A DNA stretch of 27,057 bases, taken from NCBI RefSeq assembly GCF_937921625.1, contig NZ_CAKZTI010000034.1:1-27057 (forward strand). The letters run 5' to 3'. Of the stretch, positions 8,297-15,023 are shown one piece after another; positions within the stretch are counted from its first letter, which is position 1, and each line of letters begins with the position of its first letter. A program made the translations under genes and the position numbers. Origin of the DNA: an uncultured Campylobacter sp. (lineage in GTDB: Bacteria > Campylobacterota > Campylobacteria > Campylobacterales > Campylobacteraceae). The notes under the pieces were generated by a model that saw only the letters and a program-made list of their open reading frames with translations, searched no databases and was not told the origin of the DNA.

Positions 8297-8327
8297 GAAA
8301 TTTTGCGGCGCATTTTACGCAAATTTC
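8297..8327. repeat. Inverted repeat between ung and binding-protein copy 3
   Basis: GAAATTTTGCG (8297-8307) and CGCAAATTTC (8318-8327) are complementary over ten pairs with one bulged T and a 10-base loop. It lies 14 bases past the ung stop and well upstream of copy 3. It could end the ung transcript, but there is no T tract after it on the minus strand. The structure is seen; its role is open. Confidence 0.4.
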
Positions 8328-8340
8328 ATTTAAAATACAT

Positions 8341-9036
8341 TTAACCTGCGCCGTGATTTAGATCCCAATCGATCTCTCCCAGACCGTGTGCGCGCAGATA
8401 TTCGTTGCATCTGCTAAAATGCCTGCAGCCGAAAAACGCCCCTCCTGCAAGCGGACTAGGATGCGCGGCGGTTAAAATGAGATGCCTCTGCGCATCGATC
8501 AGCGCCGATTTGGCTTTGGCGAAATTTCCCCACAGCATAAAGACTAAATTTTGCCGCTTCGCGCTTAAAATTTTAATCACGGCGTCGGTGAAAATTTGCC
8601 AGCCGAAGCCGCTGTGCGAGTTCGCGCGGTTCGCGCCCACACTAAGGCTCGCATTAAGAAGCAGCACGCCCTGCTTCGCCCAGTAGCTCAGATCGCCGCT
8701 TTCAGGCTCGCTGATACCCAGATCGCTCTTAATCTCTTTGTAGATATTTACGAGGCTGGGCGGAATTCGCACGCCGTGCGGCACCGAAAAGCTAAGCCCC
8801 ATCGCCTGATGCGCGCCGTGGTAGGGATCCTGCCCCAAAATCACCGCGCGCACCCGCTCAAACGGAGTGAGATTGAAGGCGTTAAAGATCAAATTTCCCG
8901 GCGGATAGACGATCTCTCGCGCCTTTGCAGCGAGCAGATTTTCTTTGATCTTCGCAAAATACTCGCTTAAAAATTCCTCTCTAAGCGCCTCTTTCCAGCC
9001 GCTCTCGATCCTCACGTTGTCTAAATTTATCTGCAT
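8341..9036 (-). CDS. ung: Uracil-DNA glycosylase (family 1)
   Basis: A 231-residue family-1 uracil-DNA glycosylase, which removes uracil from DNA as the first step of base excision repair. The catalytic water-activating motif GQDPYHG is at 69-75 (Asp 70). The conserved VLLLNASLSV and the DNA-intercalation/His motif HPSPLAGGAFFGCRHF are present in the C-terminal third. The length is normal. The ATG at 9036 is preceded by AAAGGGTCGGT, a suitable ribosome binding site. The gene is followed after about 170 bases by a binding-protein gene on the same strand; an inverted repeat lies between. Confidence 0.97.
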   Translation of the reverse strand: MQINLDNVRIESGWKEALREEFLSEYFAKIKENLLAAKAREIVYPPGNLIFNAFNLTPFERVRAVILGQDPYHGAHQAMGLSFSVPHGVRIPPSLVNIYKEIKSDLGISEPESGDLSYWAKQGVLLLNASLSVGANRANSHSGFGWQIFTDAVIKILSAKRQNLVFMLWGNFAKAKSALIDAQRHLILTAAHPSPLAGGAFFGCRHFSRCNEYLRAHGLGEIDWDLNHGAG

Positions 9037-9181
9037 ACCGACCCTTTAAATTTTAATAAATTAACGCTCTAATTTTACAATAAATTTTAAAAATAGTCTC
9101 GCTCGCACGCGCCGCTGCAATCAAAGGCAGATCGCCCGCGCTCTCTCGCCGCCAACCGATCCCGCCGATTTATAGGCGCCG

Positions 9182-9392
9182 CTACACGATCACGATCAAA
9201 AGCGCCATAAACAGCAGCAGGGCGATCGTCTTTTTATTATCGTTAAGCAGAGTCTGCGGATAAAAAGCAAACAAAATCGCGTAGGCAAAAAGCGCGATTG
9301 CGAACTCCCACGGGTATTATCTCCGAATTTTAACCTATAAGCGACCCGAAAGATATATGCGAAAGCAGCGATAAAATTTGAGCCGGCTTCAT
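9182..9392 (-). pseudogene. Probable frameshifted small membrane protein gene
   Basis: An ATG at 9392 opens MKPAQILSLLSHISFGSLIG and then meets a TAA at 9332-9330. Further on, in another frame, an open stretch from 9316 to the TAG at 9182 reads PWEFAIALFAYAILFAFYPQ and continues through TLLNDNKK to a hydrophobic end (LLLFMALLIVIV) with no start codon of its own. The bridge in the third frame reads KFGDNT. Restoring one T at the TAA and one C in the CCC run gives one continuous protein of about 70 residues with two to three membrane segments. The joined product is coherent, so I read this as a decayed gene, though two sequencing errors or chance are possible. I do not know the family. AGGAG lies upstream of the ATG but at a long spacing (14 bases). 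Confidence 0.42.
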
Positions 9393-9571
9393 GCTGTCTT
9401 TGTGATCTCCTATTTTATGTAAAACCCACTATATTGTTATTTTATCTACTTTGATAAACGTCCGTAAGACTAAAGTCCAATTTTTCAAATTTTTAAATTT
9501 TATCCCAAAGCTTTTAAATTTATTTTTCAACGACGATATCAATCGGCCGTAAGTAAATTTAGCGCACGCTA

Positions 9572-10174
9572 TTAATACCCCATTTTATTTATTTGAATTA
9601 TATTAAGTTCTGGATAAAAAATAACCTCGTGATCATAATCGTCCGGCTGTCCCGATTCGTGCTCTTTTTTGTGCCATATTCGCCTTTTATCATTCACTAT
9701 TGCCGTTATATTTAAATTTTTGATCGAACCATATATCAAATATTCCCGACTGCCGGCATAATGATAAGACGGCATCGCCCACGATAGTTTAAATTCGTGC
9801 AAATTTGTAGTTTCAGCTATGCAATCGGACTTGGAAACAAACTCGTAACCCTCTTGCAACATTTTTTGTTGCGTCAAAGTAAAAGGCTTATCCGCCTTTA
9901 TAAAATGTGCGTAACAGATGCAAGTTTGCAATTTGTCCCTACAATGATAAGGAATGGCTTTTTTGCGATAAATGAGCAAAGTTTCTCCCTTCGTATTTGT
10001 CAAGGTTTCAAATTTAGCCAAATCTCGATCTTTTACGTATGGAAATTTAGATAACGGCGAAATTTGAATAGCCAAATATATATACGCTATCAATAAGAAA
10101 AACAATATAGCAATTACAAGTATGACGATCTTGATGACTTTCCACAATGTTTTTAATATCTTTACTGCTTGCAT
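9572..10174 (-). CDS. Single-pass membrane protein with cysteine-containing outer domain, unknown
   Basis: A 200-residue protein of unknown family. One strong N-terminal membrane helix (about residues 14-36, preceded by Lys-rich positions) should act as a signal anchor. The remaining approximately 160 residues are hydrophilic, with four cysteines (78, 85, 87, 118) and many aromatic residues, and would lie on the periplasmic side by the positive-inside rule. The start ATG has GAGGAGG nine bases upstream. The coding sequence is visibly more AT-rich than its neighbours and uses more AAA/ATA/TTT codons, which may hint at separate acquisition. The flanking genes (a broken membrane gene and a DJ-1 protein) give no functional clue. 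Confidence 0.75.
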   Translation of the reverse strand: MQAVKILKTLWKVIKIVILVIAILFFLLIAYIYLAIQISPLSKFPYVKDRDLAKFETLTNTKGETLLIYRKKAIPYHCRDKLQTCICYAHFIKADKPFTLTQQKMLQEGYEFVSKSDCIAETTNLHEFKLSWAMPSYHYAGSREYLIYGSIKNLNITAIVNDKRRIWHKKEHESGQPDDYDHEVIFYPELNIIQINKMGY

Positions 10175-10256
10175 TAAGATTTACCTCCTCTCTATTTTAA
10201 AATTTACTGCGGTATTTATAAACTTGCGCCGCCGATCTTAGCGGGTCTTTAAAATT

Positions 10257-10853
10257 TCATCGCACGAGCTTGCCTCTAAGGCCGTAATACGGATAATCCA
10301 TCGCCGCGGCGGCGGCCTCTCGCGCAGAGGCGCCCGCGAATTTTTCGATCACGCAAAGTCCAAGTTCTATGGAGCTGCTCACGCCGCCTGCGGTGATGAT
10401 CTCGCCTCCTGCGGGCAGGCTTTCGCGCACGAGCCGCTCATGCACCACGTCCGCGCAGTAAGGCGCCAGCAGATCGTAGCAAAACGGGTGCGTAGTCGCG
10501 CGCCGACCTCGCAAAAACCCCGCCGCGCCCAGAAGCAGCGAACCGGTGCAAACGCTAAACTTATACTTCGCATCGCGCGCGGTTGCGAGCCACGAGATGA
10601 AGCCCGCATCGTCTTTAAGGCGTCGCGTCGCCATACCGCCGGGTACAAAAACCGCATCAAAGCCGCCTAGATCCGTCATGATCTCGCCCGCATCGATCGT
10701 AAGGCCGCCGCTGTCCGAAGCCTGCCGCTCGCGCGAGCAAAACCTCATCTCAAGCTGCGGGCGGACGGCTTTGAGCCTTAGCATACAATCGTAAAACCCC
10801 ACAAAATCGAGGTGCGTCTGTCCGCTAAACATCACAAGCGCTAGATTTTTCAT
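10257..10853 (-). CDS. DJ-1/PfpI (GATase1-like) family protein
   Basis: A 198-residue protein of the DJ-1/PfpI superfamily, in the branch that includes isonitrile hydratase-like enzymes. The nucleophile elbow is FSVCTGSLLLGA with Cys 102. An acidic residue near the N-terminus (D16 in THLDFVGFYD) matches the Asp that works with the Cys in isonitrile hydratase. PGGMATRRL (71-79) and ITAGGVSSSIELG are further conserved family regions. The frame is open to an ATG at 10883, but ATG 10853 has AAAGGA at a 6-base spacing and gives the usual start MKNLALVMFSG, so 10853 is chosen. The substrate is unknown; a protease, hydratase or glyoxalase-type activity cannot be told apart by sequence alone. Confidence 0.85.
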   Translation of the reverse strand: MKNLALVMFSGQTHLDFVGFYDCMLRLKAVRPQLEMRFCSRERQASDSGGLTIDAGEIMTDLGGFDAVFVPGGMATRRLKDDAGFISWLATARDAKYKFSVCTGSLLLGAAGFLRGRRATTHPFCYDLLAPYCADVVHERLVRESLPAGGEIITAGGVSSSIELGLCVIEKFAGASAREAAAAAMDYPYYGLRGKLVR

Positions 10854-11070
10854 AATCCGTCCTTTAAAATTATCGCTCGCCATAACAGCTTTTTGGCTCA
10901 GCGGCGCTGCAATTCTCGGCGCCGCAAGTAGTAAAATGCGCGGCAGCTAAATTTTGATACCGCAGGCTGCCAAAAAACCCGCTCAAACAAATTTTAAATT
11001 TTACCCGCATTAAAAACTCGCAGAATTTTACCGCCTACGAATGAAATTTTAAAAGCAAATTTAAAATTCC

Positions 11071-11113
11071 GCGAGCTTTTTATTCCTCTTTACTCAGACT
11101 CGTAAAAGCTCGC
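11071..11113 (-). repeat. Perfect 10-bp inverted repeat across a gene's stop codon
   Basis: GCGAGCTTTT (11071-11080) and AAAAGCTCGC (11104-11113) are perfectly complementary, with a 23-base loop that includes the end of the upstream coding sequence; the stop codon at 11082-11080 straddles the loop and the distal arm. On the minus-strand transcript it is followed by GGAATTTTAAATTT, only weakly T-rich. It probably protects or ends the mRNA 3' end; the role is inferred. Confidence 0.45.
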
Positions 11114-11826
11114 AAGCCCGCATAGTGCAGCCTTTTTGAAACATTCTCAAATTCCAAATCCCAAACCCCCTCGTCGTATTTCCATTCAAACGGCGTTTTG
11201 TAATTCGTCCAAATTTCATACGCGCGTTCGTTTAGCCGCTCAATCAACGCAGAAATCCCTAAATCGCCGCCCGCTATCTCCATCATCAGATGCCAGTTAT
11301 CCAAATCGGCGGGGTCTTGCGTATGGATGGATTTTTCGCGCGGCAGATAATACACAAAATCCGCAGTATCAAAGGGAAATAAAGTATGGCACAGCGCAAT
11401 GCCGTAAATTTTTTGAGCAAATACGGTCGGAAGCTGCTCGTCCGAATAGCCGAAAGTCGAAACGTATAAAAAGCTGCGCAAAATGCTCGCTAAATTTCTG
11501 CAAACGGGCGCAAAGGCGTATCTCGATACTTGCTGCGTTAAGGCGCCGTTTCGAATAAAACTTATGGCGCTATCGATCTCTCTTCTTCTTGCTTGCACGT
11601 ATTTTATCTTTTTAAACCGCCAAGCTTGCAAAAGCTGCAAAGAATTGTCGATTGAGCGTAGATGCTTGTCTCTTTTTTCATCCGCCGTGTCGCTTAGCTC
11701 CGCGATCCTCGCAGCAGCCTGCCTCCAAAATGGAATCAGGGTTTTAACCCATCCAAGATAGCTCAGATAAAGCGCGTCCGGCTCCTCCTTTTCAAAAGCC
11801 GTTCTCATCTGCGTAAGTTTTATCAT
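11080..11826 (-). CDS. Hypothetical soluble protein downstream of thyX
   Basis: A 248-residue protein I do not recognise. There is no signal peptide or convincing membrane helix. The first half looks alpha-helical and strongly charged (DEKRDKHLRSIDNSLQ, KKIKYVQARRREID), and the second half is rich in Trp, Tyr and Phe (DNWHLMMEIAGG, WTNYKTPFEWKYDEGVW). The start ATG at 11826 has AAAGGG at a 5-base spacing. It begins only 35 bases after thyX ends, so the two are probably on one transcript, but the content gives no sign of a nucleotide-metabolism role. A perfect inverted repeat spans its 3' end. Confidence 0.75.
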   Translation of the reverse strand: MIKLTQMRTAFEKEEPDALYLSYLGWVKTLIPFWRQAAARIAELSDTADEKRDKHLRSIDNSLQLLQAWRFKKIKYVQARRREIDSAISFIRNGALTQQVSRYAFAPVCRNLASILRSFLYVSTFGYSDEQLPTVFAQKIYGIALCHTLFPFDTADFVYYLPREKSIHTQDPADLDNWHLMMEIAGGDLGISALIERLNERAYEIWTNYKTPFEWKYDEGVWDLEFENVSKRLHYAGLRAFTSLSKEE

Positions 11827-11861
11827 CGCAGCCCTTTTGTATCTAAATTTTATCCCGCTCG

Positions 11862-12497
11862 CTACTCTTCGCTTTGCGTCTTCTCGCCCGCCATGCAGCT
11901 TTGGAATATAAATTTATGCTCCTGCGGCAGCGCTTTGTAAATTTTACCGGCAAGCTCACGGATCTCCCAAAGTGCCGCCTTACTAGAACGCAGAGCGAGA
12001 AAGTTTTGCAAGCTACGCGCGTTTATACTCCAGCTAAGCTCGCTCTTGTAGCACTCGGGCAGGCAGTATTTGGCGATATCAAGGCTGATTGGGCTTTGTA
12101 AGATTACGCGCAGATTTTCAAGCGCCGCGATACTTGCGTTATCGACCGCTTCGTTGCCCGTAAGCACTATGTATCGCGCGGCGTTTTCGAAGTCCCCTTG
12201 CGCGAAGCTATTCTCGCCGCGCAATTCTTTGAGAGTGTAGCGAGTGGATTTTACGCTAAGGCTTGCTAGGCGGTGGCGCGCCAGCTCCTGAAGCAGCGCG
12301 CGCGAGATGCCGCTGATGTAGAAGTTGTAGTAGAGGTGTTCGAGCGTGCTTGAGTGCTTGAGTTGGTTGCCGACGCGGTCAATGAGCGCTAAGTCTTTGG
12401 CGCCGCCGCAATCGCCGCGCTCAAAGCTCTGCCAGCAGGTGCGGATTGCGTTTGAGCAAACCCAAAGCGGAGTGAAATTTAAAAGTTTGACTTGCAT
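11862..12497 (-). CDS. thyX: FAD-dependent thymidylate synthase ThyX
   Basis: A 211-residue flavin-dependent thymidylate synthase, which makes dTMP from dUMP using methylene-tetrahydrofolate and reduced FAD. The diagnostic ThyX motif RHRxxSxxxxSxR is present exactly (residues 74-86, RHRLASLSVKSTR). STLEH at 50-54 matches the family SPLEH element. An upstream in-frame ATG at 12524 would add nine residues, but ATG 12497 has AAAGGATAAAC at the right spacing and gives MQVKLLNFTP, so 12497 is chosen. It is followed closely by an unknown gene, and a nitroreductase lies upstream on the same strand after 125 bases. Whether this organism also has thyA cannot be judged here. Confidence 0.95.
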   Translation of the reverse strand: MQVKLLNFTPLWVCSNAIRTCWQSFERGDCGGAKDLALIDRVGNQLKHSSTLEHLYYNFYISGISRALLQELARHRLASLSVKSTRYTLKELRGENSFAQGDFENAARYIVLTGNEAVDNASIAALENLRVILQSPISLDIAKYCLPECYKSELSWSINARSLQNFLALRSSKAALWEIRELAGKIYKALPQEHKFIFQSCMAGEKTQSEE

Positions 12498-12622
12498 GTT
12501 TATCCTTTGAAATTTTAAGCGCATTTTAACGCTATCGCACTTTTAAACCGATAAAATTTCGTAAAACGACGCTTTTAATAAACAAAGCTCGCGCCTAGCT
12601 TTGCAAGCAGAAGTGACCCATT

Positions 12623-13249
12623 TTATCTTTTTTCGCTGCCGCCACGAGAGATTAAAATTTCATCTAGCTCGTAGCGCGTGTGCGGGTATTTGCTAGGCTC
12701 ACCACGCCCCAAAGCCACGACGATTACAGGACGAAATTTCGTCTCTAAAGCGCAAAATTTTTCCAAAGCCGCGGCGTCAAAGCCGGTCATTATACACGAG
12801 TGCACGTCAAAGCCCTCGGCAATATTAGCGATATTTGCCGCTAAGATATAAAGCTGCTTGGTCGCGTAGTTCATCAGCGCTTCGTCGTCTAAGTCCGCAA
12901 ATTTCGCGCAGAAATAATTCATCGCAGTTTCATATTTTTGCGAAGTGTTTGCACGACGGCGGACGGTGCGCTCTAAATACGCTTCGCCCACGCGCAGATC
13001 GTTACGCGCGATTAAAATCACGGCGTGCGAGCACTCAGCTACTTGCGGCTGACTGTTACAGGCTACGGAAAGCTCTTTTAGCTCGCAAGGATCCGAGATT
13101 ATCATCATCCTCCAAGGCTCTAATCCGCATGAGCTGGGACTTAAGCGCGCAAGATCAAGTATCTCGCGCACGAGCTCGCTATTTAGTTTATAGCTGCAAA
13201 ATTTACGGCAGCTGTGGCGAGAGAGCATCACTTCTTTTATCGATTTCAT
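12623..13249 (-). CDS. Nitroreductase family FMN protein
   Basis: A 208-residue member of the nitroreductase superfamily: FMN-dependent NAD(P)H oxidoreductases acting on quinones or nitro compounds. RHSCRKF (11-17) is the FMN phosphate-binding start, and SPSSCGLEPWRMMII (38-52) is the second FMN-binding element. The C-terminal region includes ALGRGEPSKYP, usual for the family. The frame stays open to 13612, but those 121 extra residues are the shadow of the divergent transporter gene. ATG 13249 has a strong AAGGAGATAAA site, which decides the start. Four cysteines lie in the first 65 residues (C14, C18, C41, C55), more than usual. The physiological electron acceptor cannot be read from sequence. 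Confidence 0.9.
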   Translation of the reverse strand: MKSIKEVMLSRHSCRKFCSYKLNSELVREILDLARLSPSSCGLEPWRMMIISDPCELKELSVACNSQPQVAECSHAVILIARNDLRVGEAYLERTVRRRANTSQKYETAMNYFCAKFADLDDEALMNYATKQLYILAANIANIAEGFDVHSCIMTGFDAAALEKFCALETKFRPVIVVALGRGEPSKYPHTRYELDEILISRGGSEKR

Positions 13250-13330
13250 TTTATCTCCTTTAAAATTCGCGGCATTATAGCGGGTTTGCCTAAATTCCAC
13301 TCGGCTAGCTTGGCGAGTTAAGCTAGATTT

Positions 13331-13339
13331 TGCTAATAT
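13331..13339 (+). promoter_or_regulatory. Promoter of first SNF transporter (extended -10)
   Basis: TGCTAATAT is an extended -10 type element (TGn followed by TAATAT) about 32 bases before the ATG at 13371. It predicts a leader of about 25 bases that contains AAGG at a 6-base spacing from the start codon. It lies in the divergent spacer with the nitroreductase gene. Confidence 0.45.
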
Positions 13340-13370
13340 TGCCTTTTCAAATTCCGCTACAAGGCATAAT

Positions 13371-14720
13371 ATGAACGATAAATTTAGCAAAATCGGCTTC
13401 ATTCTCGCAGTCGCAGGCAGCGCCGTAGGGCTCGGTAATGCGTGGAAATTCCCCACTTTAGTAGGCACCAACGGCGGCAGCGCCTTTATCTTGCTATATC
13501 TTTTGCTGACGCTTTTGGTTAGCTTCGTGATTTTTTTAGCCGAGATCGTCATCGGCAGGCTAAGCGAAAGTGATCCGGTGCGCGCATTTGAAAAGCTCGC
13601 GCCCTCATACAAAGGCGCATGGAAATACGCGGGATTTTTTATGATTAGTGCGCTTTTGATCTATGCTTTTTACAGCGTCGTAATGGGCTGGATCCTAAAA
13701 TACGTGGCCTCAAGCGCTTTGTATCTGCCAAAAAGTATAGATGAAAGTGGCGCAGCGTTTAACGCACTTTTAGGCAGCGATTTTTTAAGCGTGGCGATAT
13801 GCTTTACCATAGCGTCGGCGTTTTGCTTTTTCATCGTATCTAAAGGTGTCAAAAGCGGCATCGAGCGACTTAACGTCTGGATGATGCCTGCGCTATTTAT
13901 TTTGCTAGTTTTGATGCTAATTTACGCCGCGAGTTTCGATGGATTCGGACGTAGCGCAAAATTCTTGCTAGTGCCAGATTTTTCCAAGCTTAATAAGGAT
14001 AGCGTTCTTTCGGCGCTAGGGCTTGCGTTTTTTACGCTTTCGCTTGGCGTTACTACGATTATGACTTATGCTGCAAGCCTGCCTGCGCGAACCAATATCC
14101 TAACCTCAAGCATAAATATCGTCTGCATTAATGTCCTAATCGGCGTGATGATGGGGCTTATCGTCTTTACTTTCATCTTTGAATTCGGCGGCGATCCCAA
14201 AGCGCAAGGTCCGGGGCTAGTGTTTGTCTCGCTGGTGGTGCTTTTTTCAAAGCTCGGTGCGATCGGAAATATCCTAGCCTTTTTATTTTTCACCTCGCTA
14301 TTATTTGCGGCGATTACTTCTGCAATTTCGATGCTGGAGCCTGCGATTTATTATCTCGTAAACTCCCGCAAGCTAAGCCGCAAGCGCGCTTCACTTTTAG
14401 TTTTTGCCGTGACGTATGTTTTAGGGATATGCTGCATTTTGGGTTATTACGGGGGCACGAGCGAATATTTTAGCCTAGGTGGCAAGAGCTTTTTTGACGT
14501 GCTTGATTACCTAACCTCGAATATCTTAATGCCTCTTAGCGGCATAATTGTGGCGATTTTCGTAGGGTTCGTGATCAAAAAACGAGCCGTCGAAATTCTA
14601 CTGCGTCCATATATGGGACGAATGGGCTTTAAGCTGTGGTATTTCGTGCTATTGCGCTTCGTGGCGCCAGTCGCGATCATAGTGATAGCACTCAATCAGC
14701 TAAAAATTTTAAATTTTTAA
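13371..14720 (+). CDS. Sodium-dependent transporter, NSS/SNF family (tandem copy 1)
   Basis: A 449-residue LeuT-fold neurotransmitter:sodium symporter-family protein, expected to import an amino acid or similar solute with Na+ across the inner membrane. TM1 carries the family signature AGSAVGLGNAWKFPT (residues 15-29), in which the Asn corresponds to the Na1-site Asn of LeuT. The external-gate Arg of LeuT is Lys here (WKFP), as in some bacterial members. A KSGIERLN loop, an NGGSAF motif and about 11-12 hydrophobic segments follow; the length is that of bacterial NSS proteins. It is the first of two adjacent homologues with an identical first 16 residues. A long inverted repeat lies 33 bases past its stop. 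The substrate is unknown. Confidence 0.93.
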   Translation: MNDKFSKIGFILAVAGSAVGLGNAWKFPTLVGTNGGSAFILLYLLLTLLVSFVIFLAEIVIGRLSESDPVRAFEKLAPSYKGAWKYAGFFMISALLIYAFYSVVMGWILKYVASSALYLPKSIDESGAAFNALLGSDFLSVAICFTIASAFCFFIVSKGVKSGIERLNVWMMPALFILLVLMLIYAASFDGFGRSAKFLLVPDFSKLNKDSVLSALGLAFFTLSLGVTTIMTYAASLPARTNILTSSINIVCINVLIGVMMGLIVFTFIFEFGGDPKAQGPGLVFVSLVVLFSKLGAIGNILAFLFFTSLLFAAITSAISMLEPAIYYLVNSRKLSRKRASLLVFAVTYVLGICCILGYYGGTSEYFSLGGKSFFDVLDYLTSNILMPLSGIIVAIFVGFVIKKRAVEILLRPYMGRMGFKLWYFVLLRFVAPVAIIVIALNQLKILNF

Positions 14721-15023
14721 ATTTTGTAAAGCGGATGGATAACATGGAAGTTAAAATTTGGCGCTGAAGCAGCCTAAAAACGACGCGCCAAATTTCATAG
14801 CGAACTTGCCGCGATCCGTTAGCCTTGCAGCGATAGTTTGGAATTTTATGTTTAGATAGAGGAAGGTTAAAGTATGTAGCGACAATCAGCTTTCGGCACG
14901 ACCGCGACAACCTGCATGGCGATCAGTGCGCGCGGCAAAGACGCCGTAGCGCAGCCGCGTCTGATCGCGCTAAGGAATTTTAAAATTCCGCGGCTTTAAA
15001 ATTTAAAAATCATCGGAGCGAAA
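14721..15023. other. Spacer between the two SNF transporter genes
   Basis: 303 bases with no supportable gene. It contains the 11-bp inverted repeat (14754-14795) and, 34 bases before the second gene, a perfect 16-base palindrome GGAATTTTAAAATTCC (14974-14989). A 72-codon frame on the opposite strand (14692-14910) has no ribosome binding site and was not called. Confidence 0.5.
14754..14795 (+). repeat. Perfect 11-bp inverted repeat after first SNF transporter
   Basis: AAATTTGGCGC (14754-14764) and GCGCCAAATTT (14785-14795) are exactly complementary, separated by 20 bases, 33 bases downstream of the transporter stop. In RNA this would be a stable hairpin; there is no T run after it, so it is not a classic intrinsic terminator. 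It may be a processing or attenuation structure between the two tandem transporter genes. Confidence 0.45.

Noticed and set aside
13250..13612. Long N-terminal extension of the nitroreductase frame
   Set aside because: It runs antisense through the start of the SNF transporter gene; the strong AAGGAGATAAA site at ATG 13249 and the family N-terminus show the true start.
14692..14910. 72-codon ORF (-) between the two SNF transporters
   Set aside because: No ribosome binding site, no recognisable composition, overlaps the transporter end and a strong inverted repeat.
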